Positions 6,884 through 14,241 of a stretch of 25,049 nucleotides of DNA are shown piece after piece (within the stretch, counting starts at the first letter, position 1; the number at the start of each line of letters is the position of its first letter). The stretch comes from an uncultured bacterium (GTDB taxonomy: Bacteria; Cyanobacteriota; Vampirovibrionia; Gastranaerophilales; Gastranaerophilaceae), in the NCBI GenBank assembly GCA_900551675.1, contig URXH01000020.1, positions 1 through 25,049 of the forward strand, given 5' to 3'. The position numbers and the translations under genes were made by a program. The notes beneath the pieces were generated by a model. It saw nothing but the letters and a program-made list of their open reading frames with translations, ran no database searches and had not been told where the DNA came from.

Positions 6884-8326
6884 TTAACCCAGTATTTCTT
6901 TCAAAATTTCGTTAACTGCTTTCGGGTTAGCTCTGCCTTTAGTTTCTTTCATTACCTGTCCGACAAAGAAGCCCAGAAGCTGAACTTTTCCGTTTTTATA
7001 TGCCGTAACCTGAGCAGGATTTGCATCGCACACTTTTTGTGCAATTTCTTTAATAGCACCTGTATCTGATATCTGGCTCAAACCTCTTTTTTCAACGATT
7101 TCAGATGCTTTTGATCCGTCTTTCATCATATCGACAATGATTTGTTTTCCGATGTTGTTTGAAATAGTATTTTTTTCGATAAGAGAAATTAATTCGACAA
7201 GATTTTCAGGAGTCAGTTTAGTTTCATTAATTTCAAGTTTATTTTCTTTAAGGTATGCCGCAATTTCGCCCATAATGAAGTTTACGGCAACTTTTGGAGA
7301 AGCACCGAGTTTTAAAACTTCGTCAAAGAAAAGTGCAAGTCCCATTTGTTCAACTATTACAGATGCATCGTATTCGCTTAAACCTAAGCTCATATAGCGT
7401 TCACGTTTTGCCTGCGGAAGCTCGGGCATTTTTGCTCTGATTTCTTCCACCCATTCTCTGGAAATTTTTAAAGGCATCAAATCAGGTTCAGGGAAGTATC
7501 TGTAATCGTGAGCATCTTCTTTGCCTCTCATTGATTTTGTTTCTCTTGCATTGTCGTCCCACAACCTTGTTTCCTGAACAACTTTTCCGCCTTCTTCAAC
7601 GATTTCGATTTGTCTGTCTATTTCGTATTCAATGGCTCTTTGAAGCGCTGAGAAACTGTTTACGTTTTTAATTTCAGCGCGTGTTCCGAATTCTTTTGAA
7701 CCTTTTGGCATAATTGAAATATTGGCATCGCATCTCATAGAGCCTTCTTCAAGGTTTCCATCGCATACTCCTATATAGCGGACAATATTTCTTAATTCTT
7801 CCATATAATTTCTGGCTTCTTCAGAAGATCTCATATCAGGTTCTGACACTATTTCAAGAAGCGGAGTGCCTGCTCTGTTTAAGTCTACAAGAGAATATGA
7901 AGACCCTGCAAGCCCGTCAGCACCTGCATGAACAAGTTTTCCGGCATCTTCTTCAAGGTGTGCACGTGTAATACCGATTTTTTTACCTTTAACATTTAAG
8001 TATCCGTTTACACAAATAGGTTCATCATATTGAGAAATCTGGTAACCTTTAGGAAGATCCGGATAAAAATACTGTTTTCTGTCAAATTTACATCTTTCGG
8101 GAATTTCGCAATTTAATGCAAGTCCTGTTAAAATTCCCATATTAACAGCTTCTTTATTCAATACAGGTAAAACCCCCGGCATACCTAAAGTAATCGGACT
8201 TGTTTCCGAATTTGGTTCTTTCCCGAATTCACAGCCGTCAGGGGCAAAGATTTTTGATTTTGTTTTCAGCTGTGCATGTACTTCCAAACCTATAACAACT
8301 TCGTATTTATCTCTTAAATCTTCCAT
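6884..8326 (-). CDS. gatB: Aspartyl/glutamyl-tRNA(Asn/Gln) amidotransferase subunit B
   Basis: Subunit of GatCAB, which converts Glu-tRNA-Gln (and often Asp-tRNA-Asn) to the amidated form using ammonia from GatA. 480 residues, the normal length. GLEVHAQL (13-20) is the GatB N-terminal signature; KFDRKQYFYPDLPKGYQISQ, HLEEDAGKL and the DYRYFPEPDL stretch belong to the kinase/cradle domain. The C-terminal 150 residues form the helical and YqeY-like tail that binds tRNA. The ATG follows AAGGAG. gatA and gatC are not adjacent. The 5' leader contains a strongly structured repeat (8361-8431). Together with gltX later in the window it suggests the indirect Gln-tRNA pathway. Confidence 0.96.
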   Translation of the reverse strand: MEDLRDKYEVVIGLEVHAQLKTKSKIFAPDGCEFGKEPNSETSPITLGMPGVLPVLNKEAVNMGILTGLALNCEIPERCKFDRKQYFYPDLPKGYQISQYDEPICVNGYLNVKGKKIGITRAHLEEDAGKLVHAGADGLAGSSYSLVDLNRAGTPLLEIVSEPDMRSSEEARNYMEELRNIVRYIGVCDGNLEEGSMRCDANISIMPKGSKEFGTRAEIKNVNSFSALQRAIEYEIDRQIEIVEEGGKVVQETRLWDDNARETKSMRGKEDAHDYRYFPEPDLMPLKISREWVEEIRAKMPELPQAKRERYMSLGLSEYDASVIVEQMGLALFFDEVLKLGASPKVAVNFIMGEIAAYLKENKLEINETKLTPENLVELISLIEKNTISNNIGKQIIVDMMKDGSKASEIVEKRGLSQISDTGAIKEIAQKVCDANPAQVTAYKNGKVQLLGFFVGQVMKETKGRANPKAVNEILKEILG

Positions 8327-8360
8327 TTTTCTCCTTGTTTACGGATATCACATTCCATTT

Positions 8361-8431
8361 TGAGATTCTTCGGCTTCTGTCATTCTGAGCTTCGGCAGCG
8401 AAGAATCTCAATTTTTACACCTCAGAATGAC
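8361..8431. repeat. Interleaved inverted repeats in front of gatB
   Basis: Two perfect inverted repeats are interlocked: TGAGATTCTTCG (8361-8372) with CGAAGAATCTCA (8399-8410), and GTCATTCTGAG (8379-8389) with CTCAGAATGAC (8421-8431). The order A-B-A'-B' would allow either hairpin or a pseudoknot. The motif resembles a CATTCTGAG/GAAGAATCTC repeat that I recall from intergenic regions of unrelated bacteria. Confidence 0.75.
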
Positions 8432-8494
8432 GATGATAATTGTCTTTTATTTATAAGTTTATTTTACCATAAACAAAGATTTAGAGTAAAGAGG

Positions 8495-9262
8495 TTAATA
8501 AGTCATTCTCCAGCCTTCTTCCATAATTCTTGCAGCGCATCCTTCTCCGCTTACATTTTCAGGTGCGTCATTTAAAATTCCTTCACCGGCGCAAAGCTCA
8601 GGATTTGTCCGCCAGTAGCTGTTTCCTGATTCACTGCCGGTCATAGCGTTAGAATACTCACTCCCGTACATAGCATATAAATGTCCGTTTTGTGCAACTA
8701 TAAATTTGTGTATATCCCGCCCGTACTGGTTCGGTCGGCGTAAACTGTTTACATCAATAGTAACTTCTGCACAAATATTTTTTATTGTGCTTAAATTAGT
8801 ATAAGGCGCAGGTTCACAATTTTTTGGAATTACAAGATACATTACTCCGTCAGGAGTCATAAACTTAAAACCTGCAGTTGATCTCCAGTCTGATTGTACA
8901 CTTAATTTTGTATTTTTTGGTTTCAACGGAGAAGATTGAAGTTCCGGCTGCATAGCTGTGCCGTTTTTAGCAGTTTTTATAATTTTTATGGATTTTGTCA
9001 TTTCTTTTTCAAATTTTTTATTCCATTCCGCATCTGATGCAGTTCCGTCAAAAGCTCCCGTGCATACAATATCTGTACATTCATACCTGAACATTATATT
9101 TTGCATAGCCTGTTCAAACTGGCTTAAAGATTTTTGGAGCTGTGTAACATATTCTTTTTCGTGATAATGGGCTACAATCCCCGGCATAGTAAGTGCTGCT
9201 ACTACGCCGATTATCGTAATAGTTATCATTACTTCAGCAAAATTAAAAGCATTTCTTCCCAA
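8495..9262 (-). CDS. Prepilin-like protein with divergent cleavage motif
   Basis: 255 residues starting at TTG, with GGAG 6 bases upstream; no ATG exists before the helix, so the TTG is required. The leader is only five residues (M-G-R-N-A), followed by F-N-F-A-E-V-M-I-T-I-T-I-I-G. Thr2 and Leu3 of the usual FTLAEV are replaced by Asn and Phe, but Glu5 is kept. The body has D-V-N-S-L-R-R-P-N-Q-Y-G-R-D-I-H-K-F, a diverged copy of the family segment, and ends EEGWRMTY instead of GWQIKKDYPW. Six or more Cys. It is the most diverged of the prepilin-like proteins here. It lies downstream of folP on the same strand with its own promoter inside the folP 3' end. Confidence 0.85.
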   Translation of the reverse strand: MGRNAFNFAEVMITITIIGVVAALTMPGIVAHYHEKEYVTQLQKSLSQFEQAMQNIMFRYECTDIVCTGAFDGTASDAEWNKKFEKEMTKSIKIIKTAKNGTAMQPELQSSPLKPKNTKLSVQSDWRSTAGFKFMTPDGVMYLVIPKNCEPAPYTNLSTIKNICAEVTIDVNSLRRPNQYGRDIHKFIVAQNGHLYAMYGSEYSNAMTGSESGNSYWRTNPELCAGEGILNDAPENVSGEGCAARIMEEGWRMTY

Positions 9263-9288
9263 AACAGACTCCAGTTTATTATATACTC

Positions 9289-9316
9289 ATTATAACCTAT
9301 TTTTTGAAATTTTCAA
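9289..9316 (-). promoter_or_regulatory. Promoter of the TTG-start prepilin-like gene
   Basis: Minus strand: TTGAAA (9316-9311), 16-base spacer, TATAAT (9294-9289). The -35 box lies within the last codons of folP. The predicted start is near 9282, about 20 bases before the TTG. Confidence 0.6.
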
Positions 9317-10427
9317 GCAATTCAATAAGTTTTTTATGCATTTTTACATTATGAACTCTTATATAATCAACTCTGTGTTCTATTGCAACTGCGTTAAGTG
9401 CTGTTGTATAGATATCTTTTTCAAAATTGTCGGCATCTTTCATATCAAGCAGACTTTTCCTTGAAATTCCGAGCATAACCGGATATCCCAGAGTTTTAAA
9501 TTCTTCGCAGCGTCTTAAGATTTCATAATTGTTCGCTTTTGTTTTACCAAAACCTATGCCGGGATCAATTATAATTTTTTCAATCCCTTTTGAGCGTGCA
9601 AAATCTGTTTTTTTCTTGAGATTTAAGTAAATTTCTTCTATAACATCTTCATATTCAGGGTAATCCTGCATATTTTCAGGTGTGCCTTTTGAATGCTGTA
9701 TAATTACAGGGATATTGTATTTTGCAATTACATCAGACATTTTTGCATCATAATCAAATCCTGACACATCATTTATTATATTTGCTCCCGCTTTTATACA
9801 TTCTTCTGCTACAATAGAGCTTCTGGTGTCTATGCTCAGCTGAATTTTCCCTTTTGCAAAATCTATAACGGGGAGCAGTTTTTTTAATTGATCTTCAGCA
9901 CTGACAGCTTGTGAATACGGTTTTGTTGACTCTGCTCCGATATCTATTATATCAGCGCCATCATCAATCATTTCAAGCAAGTGTTTTTTTGCTCTTTCAA
10001 AATCATTATACATTCCGCCGTCAGAAAAAGAATTATCTGTGAGGTTTAATATTCCGACGATCCGGCATCTTTTTTCTGCTGTTGATGAGGTTGAGATAAG
10101 TTTTTCCCCGAGTTCTTTCAATCCGAACGGCTGAAATTTTAGTTTTTCTGCAATTTTTTTTATTTGTGAAACAGATGCACCCAGAATACAATCAGATTTT
10201 TCAATTTTCCCTGTTATAACTTCTCTGTGTGTTGCACAATCAGCTCCAACAGAAATTGCGGTTTGTTTTAGAATATTTGCCTGAGCCGGTGAAAGTGAAT
10301 ATATTTTTATATTTTTGTATTCAAATTTGTCAACAGCTTTTTTTGCATACGATTTATCAAAACCTATGCGGTTTAATTCTGTTTCAATATCAGTATTTTT
10401 TAATTCTCTTAAAACAAAATCGTGCAT
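9297..10427 (-). CDS. folP: Dihydropteroate synthase with N-terminal extension
   Basis: Joins p-aminobenzoate to 6-hydroxymethyl-dihydropterin diphosphate in folate synthesis. 376 residues against about 280 usually. The TIM-barrel domain is residues 120-376: ILNLTDNSFSDGG (126-138), DIGAESTKP (162-170), SIDTRS (198-203), NDVSGFD (219-225), GIGFGKTKANN, GISRKS and a terminal RVHNVKMH. Two usual residues differ: the TPDS of the first loop reads TDNS, and the VHD of the last strand reads VHN. The first 115 residues form a separate alpha/beta-looking segment (SLSPAQANILKQTAISVGAD); I recall similar extensions in some clostridial DHPS proteins, function unknown. The ATG lies inside a strong hairpin (10416-10449) and has no clear ribosome binding site, so translation may be restrained. 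Confidence 0.92.
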   Translation of the reverse strand: MHDFVLRELKNTDIETELNRIGFDKSYAKKAVDKFEYKNIKIYSLSPAQANILKQTAISVGADCATHREVITGKIEKSDCILGASVSQIKKIAEKLKFQPFGLKELGEKLISTSSTAEKRCRIVGILNLTDNSFSDGGMYNDFERAKKHLLEMIDDGADIIDIGAESTKPYSQAVSAEDQLKKLLPVIDFAKGKIQLSIDTRSSIVAEECIKAGANIINDVSGFDYDAKMSDVIAKYNIPVIIQHSKGTPENMQDYPEYEDVIEEIYLNLKKKTDFARSKGIEKIIIDPGIGFGKTKANNYEILRRCEEFKTLGYPVMLGISRKSLLDMKDADNFEKDIYTTALNAVAIEHRVDYIRVHNVKMHKKLIELLENFKK

Positions 10428-10449
10428 AAGCTCAGCTTAGCACGATTTT
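10416..10449. terminator. Strong hairpin: terminator of the upstream gene overlapping the folP start codon
   Basis: Outer arms AAAATCGTGC (10416-10425) and GCACGATTTT (10440-10449) are perfect, with inner arms TAAGC/GCTTA around a TCA loop. On the minus strand the hairpin ends in a T-rich run, as an intrinsic terminator for the gene at 10466-10945 would. The folP ATG (10427-10425) is inside the stem-loop. Confidence 0.75.
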
Positions 10450-10465
10450 TTATATTTAACAACTT

Positions 10466-10945
10466 TTAATTGTTTAATTTATTTTCCACTGTTTCTGTTG
10501 TAACTTTTGCAATATCAGAAATTCCTGATGCAAGAGTAACAAATCCGAAGCAGTAGCCTAAAGCCCCTGCTCCTGCTCTGAAAGCTCTGCTTTCAACAAG
10601 CGGTTTGATGTATTTCATATTTTTGAATTTTGAACCCCAGTTAAGAATGCTGTTTTTAGCCCATTTAGCATTTTCTGCGACTTTTGCCCATAGACCTTTT
10701 GATTGTTTTGCAACATTTCTTGCTGTTTTGGTAGTTTCTGTAAACCCTTGCATTCCCTTTGATACTTTTGATGCAGAATTGAATACATCAAATGATTTTG
10801 CAGCTCTTGCCCTAGCCGCAGATGTTGTAGCAGCTATCGCACCGCCGCCTGTTACAACCTTTTTTTCTGCATCGTTATCTTTATCAGATTTTGCGGTTTG
10901 CGGGTTGGATGTGAATGTAAGTCTGTCGTTTAAAGAAATAGCCAT
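10466..10945 (-). CDS. Small Ala/Lys-rich protein of unknown function, LTF-motif type
   Basis: 159 residues, no family that I recognise. The N-terminus M-A-I-S-L-N-D-R-L-T-F-T-S resembles that of the upstream gene product (L-T-F-G-A-S). A Gly/Ala-rich stretch (VVTGGGAIAATTSAARARAA) follows near residues 30-50, then a basic, amphipathic middle with regularly spaced Lys and Trp, then a moderately hydrophobic C-terminal segment (AGALGYCFGFVTLASGI) that could be membrane-associated. No signal peptide. The start overlaps the upstream stop by one base (TAATG), so the two are translationally coupled. A strong terminator follows directly. Its composition suggests a membrane- or nucleic-acid-associated accessory protein, which is inference. 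Confidence 0.75.
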   Translation of the reverse strand: MAISLNDRLTFTSNPQTAKSDKDNDAEKKVVTGGGAIAATTSAARARAAKSFDVFNSASKVSKGMQGFTETTKTARNVAKQSKGLWAKVAENAKWAKNSILNWGSKFKNMKYIKPLVESRAFRAGAGALGYCFGFVTLASGISDIAKVTTETVENKLNN

Positions 10946-11610
10946 TATTCTTTATCCTTTGCTTCATCCTGTTCTTTAAGTGCTGTTACGCCTGATGCAA
11001 CCCCGCCTGATGCGCCCATAAAGTTAACAGCTGCTTTTTCGTAAGTTTCTTTTTTAACACCTCTGATTTTGTCATAAATTTTTGTTATGCCTGTTTTTAC
11101 CGCGTTATAAACAGTAGAAACACCTTTGCCGATGGCTTTGAAAAATCCGACAACGGGTTTGCCTGCCTTTGTTTTTGCAAATTTATTTATTTTATTTGCA
11201 GGCATTTTGTAAGCATCTGAGGCTAAGAATTTTGTTTTGATTGTTTTTGCAGTTTCTTTTATAAATGTATTTGTTGCTTTGATTTGTTCTTTTAAACCTT
11301 TTACTGCCGATGATTTATTGATTTTAGAGAACAGCTGAATAGTTTTCTTTGTACCGAAACCTGTAGCCATGCCTCCCAAAAGGCCTGTAGTAACAATAGC
11401 ACCGCTTTTTAATGCAGTTTTTGCAATTTTCGGCATTTTGATTTCATCATCTTCTGCCAGATTTAAGAGTTCTTCCTGTTGATCTTGCAATTCAGCACGT
11501 GCTTTTTGATATTTTTTTTCTTCAATTTCTTCTGGAGTTAATTCTCTTAGTTTGGATGCTCCGAATGTAAGACCGTAATTGTTTGAAATTTTAGGCTGTA
11601 CTGTTAACAT
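10945..11610 (-). CDS. Small Lys/Gly-rich protein of unknown function, LTF-motif type
   Basis: 221 residues from the ATG at 11610. An ATG 6 bases further upstream (11616) is directly against the GGAG sequence, while 11610 has the ideal 6-base spacing. N-terminal M-L-T-V-Q-P-K-I-S-N-N-Y-G-L-T-F-G-A-S, then a charged coiled-coil-like stretch (LTPEEIEEKKYQKARAELQ), then a Gly/Ala-rich hydrophobic segment (SGAIVTTGLLGGMATGFG), then a long Lys-rich helical region with repeated F/Y-K-A-x-x-K-G-x-x-T units. The C-terminal hydrophobic patch is NFMGASGGVASG. No signal peptide and no known domain. First gene of a two-gene unit with 10466-10945. I recall many proteins of this build, with a short (I/L)(S/T)F motif near the N-terminus, from Gastranaerophilales; function unknown. 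Confidence 0.75.
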   Translation of the reverse strand: MLTVQPKISNNYGLTFGASKLRELTPEEIEEKKYQKARAELQDQQEELLNLAEDDEIKMPKIAKTALKSGAIVTTGLLGGMATGFGTKKTIQLFSKINKSSAVKGLKEQIKATNTFIKETAKTIKTKFLASDAYKMPANKINKFAKTKAGKPVVGFFKAIGKGVSTVYNAVKTGITKIYDKIRGVKKETYEKAAVNFMGASGGVASGVTALKEQDEAKDKE

Positions 11611-11752
11611 ATTCATCTCCGATTAAATAGTTTTTTCAATATTACCTAACAAGTGTAAAAATTTTTTGTTGCGGGTTTTGAATTGTTTTGTTAATAATTC
11701 TTTACATAAAAATTAATAAATTTCATGCTGATACATTATTACACATAAAGCT

Positions 11753-12679
11753 TTATTTGTAAATAAATTTACTGCCCTGATATGAATTTCTGTTAATAAA
11801 TTCTCTGTCTATTTTATTAAGGCAGTCAAATTTTTTGCCGAGCCATTGAGGGGCAATTAATTCGGTGCTCAGTCCGTTTCCTGCAAGGCGGTGGATAGTT
11901 GTTTTTTCAGGCAGATATTCAAGAAAATCACAGACTGTTTCTACATATTCATCCTCATCCATAAAAGTTATCCCGCCATCCTTATAAATTCGGGCAAGTT
12001 TTGTTCCTTCAAGCGCGCAGAGCATGTGAATTTTTACTCCGTCAACTCCCAATTGTGCTAACTTTTGTGCTGTCTGCATAATTTCATCATGAGTTTCCCA
12101 CAGACCAAAAATGACATGAGCGCATACATTTATGCCTGCTTCTTTTGTCTTTTCGTAAGCTTTTAAAAAGCAGTCAAAATCATGCCCGCGGTTTATTTTT
12201 TTGAGAGTTTTGTCATGAATGGACTGCAGTCCGTATTCAATCCATGTGTAATAGTCATCTTTAAAATTAGATATAAGTTTTATTTTTTCGTCATCGATAC
12301 AGTCGGGGCGTGTGCCGATTGAAATTCCCACAACGTCAGGATGGTTGAGGGCAGAATTATATATTTTTTCAAGTTCTTTTACAGGTTTATAGGTATTTGA
12401 AAACGCTTGAAAATACGACATGAATTTTTGAGCCTTAAACCTGTGTTTTAATTTTTCAGCTCCTGTCTTAACCTGTTGTTCTATTGATAAAAGATTTGAA
12501 TGCGCCTGAGAAAAACTGCCGCCTTCATCACAAAAAATACAGCCGCCTCTGGAAATTGTGCCGTCTCTGTTCGGACATGAAAAACCGGCATCAAGTGTAA
12601 TTTTATAAACCTTGACGCCGAATTTATTTTTTAAATGAGCGCTGAATTGATTGTAGCGCTTGTCAGTATTGTTAAACAA
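11753..12679 (-). CDS. Radical SAM protein, TIGR01212/YhcC family
   Basis: 308 residues. The iron-sulfur cluster motif is C35-x11-C47-x2-C50 in GFSCPNRDG...GGCIFC, the spacing typical of this family rather than the standard Cx3Cx2C. Further family blocks are SYFQAFSNTY, GISIGTRPDC, WIEYGLQSIHDKTLKKINRG, HVIFGLWETHDEI, VDGVKIHMLCALEGTKLA and a C-terminal IHRLAGNG. The E. coli member is YhcC; its substrate is not established to my knowledge. Cytoplasmic. The start is TTG, with AGGAGG 8 bases upstream; that ribosome binding site is the edge of a palindromic repeat (12686-12745). Confidence 0.93.
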   Translation of the reverse strand: MFNNTDKRYNQFSAHLKNKFGVKVYKITLDAGFSCPNRDGTISRGGCIFCDEGGSFSQAHSNLLSIEQQVKTGAEKLKHRFKAQKFMSYFQAFSNTYKPVKELEKIYNSALNHPDVVGISIGTRPDCIDDEKIKLISNFKDDYYTWIEYGLQSIHDKTLKKINRGHDFDCFLKAYEKTKEAGINVCAHVIFGLWETHDEIMQTAQKLAQLGVDGVKIHMLCALEGTKLARIYKDGGITFMDEDEYVETVCDFLEYLPEKTTIHRLAGNGLSTELIAPQWLGKKFDCLNKIDREFINRNSYQGSKFIYK

Positions 12680-12685
12680 TTACGT

Positions 12686-12745
12686 CCCCTCCTAGAAATC
12701 TTTATTATAAAATCGTTTTTTAGATTTCGCTCTTCCCTCAAGGGG
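12686..12745 (-). repeat. Dispersed palindromic repeat, copy B (provides a ribosome binding site)
   Basis: Begins CCCCTCCTAGAAATCT (12686-12701), has an AT-rich middle, then AGATTTC (12722-12728) as inverted partner of GAAATCT, then CTCTTCCCTCAAGGGG. It aligns with the element at 6817-6874 and has the same orientation relative to the gene it precedes. Its minus-strand edge AGGAGGGG is the Shine-Dalgarno of the radical SAM gene. Confidence 0.65.
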
Positions 12746-12759
12746 ATAAATATAAAAAT

Positions 12760-12930
12760 TTAATTTTCTTTATTTTCTTCATCGTAAATCGGATAAACGT
12801 AATGTTCTCCGCAGTTCGGGCATACAACTTCCTGCTGTTTACCGTCTTCTAATTTTGCAACTTCAAACAATGTTTTACATCCTGACTGTACGCATCTGAT
12901 TGCCCAGCTCGGTCTTATTAATCTTGCCAT
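12760..12930 (-). CDS. Small zinc-ribbon protein (56 residues)
   Basis: Reads MARLIRPSWAIRCVQSGCKT at the start and ends YDEENKEN. Four Cys are placed as a zinc ribbon: Cys13 and Cys18 (CVQSGC) and Cys37 and Cys40 (CPNC), followed by GEHYVYPIYD. The ATG at 12930 has GAGGAAAG about 8 bases upstream. It lies directly upstream of, and on the same strand as, the radical SAM gene, separated by the repeat element. I do not recognise a named family; such ribbons occur in small RNA- or protein-binding factors. Codon use and ribosome binding site support a real gene. Confidence 0.75.
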   Translation of the reverse strand: MARLIRPSWAIRCVQSGCKTLFEVAKLEDGKQQEVVCPNCGEHYVYPIYDEENKEN

Positions 12931-13074
12931 AAAACTTTCCTCTTAATTATTCTGTATTACAAGATTATTTTAGCATTTTAAGAATCTTAATGCAAGTCGT
13001 AAATATTAATTGGATGTTTAATTTACGTCTCTGCTGCAAAGAGTTAGAATTAACTAAACGAAAGGGATATATAT

Positions 13075-13371
13075 ATGAAAAAATCTTTAATATTTTTATG
13101 TATATTAACTGTTGCCTTTATTGCATTTTTCGATGCAAAAGGCAGAATAGAAGAACTTGATGAGGTTGCCGCAAATACGCCTTCTCAAGTCGAGATGAAG
13201 CAGATGATCAATAAACCGCGTGAACAGATGAAAAATCATATTCCGGATTTTAAAGAAACGTCTCAGCCTCTTCAGAATAATTCTTTAGCTAATCCTCAAG
13301 ATAAAAATTTGCAAAACAAATTTGAAAATGTAGAAAAGCGCAGAAATACTATTCCTCAGCAGACAAACTAA
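13075..13371 (+). CDS. Small exported or membrane-anchored protein of unknown function
   Basis: 98 residues. Residues 1-20 (MKKSLIFLCILTVAFIAFFD) form a signal peptide or N-terminal anchor; no lipobox Cys follows. The rest is hydrophilic, rich in Asn, Gln, Lys and Pro, and probably disordered. The ATG has AAAGGG about 8 bases upstream. The stop codon overlaps by 4 bases the stop codon of the convergent gene at 13368-14171, which is also exported. No homologue recognised. Confidence 0.7.
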   Translation: MKKSLIFLCILTVAFIAFFDAKGRIEELDEVAANTPSQVEMKQMINKPREQMKNHIPDFKETSQPLQNNSLANPQDKNLQNKFENVEKRRNTIPQQTN

Positions 13372-14171
13372 ATTCCGTAAATCATGTCGCCGGAATAAGG
13401 TATATCTTCATTTTTGTTTTCATCTTTACGGGTTTGCGGAAGCGTTCTTTCATATTTCAAAGCTCCTCCGTTTGTGTCTTCAACTTTGTTTTCAACAGGG
13501 CGTACAGCTTTCGGGAAAAACCGCAGCATAATATTTTGAGATGCGCTTGATGATACTATTGTTTTTGAGTAAAGTTTTATTTTTTCAAGCTCCGCGTTTG
13601 CCTGTGCATAGTTTTTTGCTGCAAATATATTATCGTTTGCACCGAGTTTTGCGGAATAATTATTGCTCCACATTACAAGATTGTTTACGGTATCAAGAAG
13701 AACTACAGATGTCTCAAGCCTGTACGGATAAGATATATCAAATGCTGATGAAATATTTAAGACTTCCCATATTCCGCGTTTTTTAGAATTTTTATTTGTT
13801 ACGGCATAACTTGACACAATAAGAACGGATTTGCAGGAAAAAGCACTGCCGGCTTTTTTTATCTCTTCATAGTCAAGTTTGTTTGTGTCTTTGTATTTTT
13901 CAAGCAAATCATAAACTGTTTTTTTCAGCTCCGCAGATTTATTTAATTTAGCTCTGACTTCATATAGATCTGGAGATTGTATTTTACCGTTTGAACTGTT
14001 AAAATTTTTGATAATATCATTTGCAATGATTTCAGAAACTTCATCAAAGTTGTAATAATTTTCTTTTTGATTGAGTAAATCTGCAGGAAGTACAAGAACA
14101 TCAAATGTTATGGCCATAACAGGAGATATTAAAAGTACAATTACTGCAAAAATTTTTATTAAAATTTTCAT
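13368..14171 (-). CDS. Exported protein of unknown function, possibly CsgG/LpoB-like fold
   Basis: 267 residues. Residues 1-20 (KILIKIFAVIVLLISPVMA) form a signal peptide with an AxA-like end (PVMA before ITFDV). The mature part has alternating strands and helices: DVLVLPADLL, a helix with NDIIKNF, a YDLLEKYKDT segment, KSVLIVSSYAV, then SVVLLDTVNNLVMWSNNY. The last pattern (a strand naming a variable, a turn, then V-x-W-S) recalls CsgG/FlgT/LpoB-type periplasmic proteins, but I see no decisive motif. The C-terminal 50 residues are Lys/Asn/Pro-rich and probably disordered. A TGATATAAT extended -10 ends 6 bases before the ATG and no ribosome binding site is visible, so the mRNA is probably leaderless. 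Confidence 0.75.
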   Translation of the reverse strand: MKILIKIFAVIVLLISPVMAITFDVLVLPADLLNQKENYYNFDEVSEIIANDIIKNFNSSNGKIQSPDLYEVRAKLNKSAELKKTVYDLLEKYKDTNKLDYEEIKKAGSAFSCKSVLIVSSYAVTNKNSKKRGIWEVLNISSAFDISYPYRLETSVVLLDTVNNLVMWSNNYSAKLGANDNIFAAKNYAQANAELEKIKLYSKTIVSSSASQNIMLRFFPKAVRPVENKVEDTNGGALKYERTLPQTRKDENKNEDIPYSGDMIYGI

Positions 14172-14177
14172 AACAAA

Positions 14178-14186
14178 ATTATATCA
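14178..14186 (-). promoter_or_regulatory. Extended -10 promoter, leaderless geometry
   Basis: TGA-TATAAT on the minus strand, ending 6 bases before the ATG at 14171. No good -35 box is visible, as is common with an extended -10. A perfect inverted repeat ATCCTTTA-CA-TAAAGGAT (14191-14208) lies just upstream, between this gene and the divergent cdd. Confidence 0.55.
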
Positions 14187-14241
14187 CAATATCCTTTACA
14201 TAAAGGATTATATTTTTTTTAATGTGGGATAAAATTTTAAT

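Noticed and set aside
10605..10979. Plus-strand open frame opposite the small-protein pair
   Set aside because: It is antisense to two genes with coupled starts and ribosome binding sites; its Phe/Ala-rich translation mirrors the low-complexity codons of the true strand.
14191..14219. Hairpin ATCCTTTA/TAAAGGAT followed by a T run, resembling a terminator
   Set aside because: It lies between two divergent genes, so no transcript needs ending there on the plus strand. It may instead be an operator or mere AT-rich chance.
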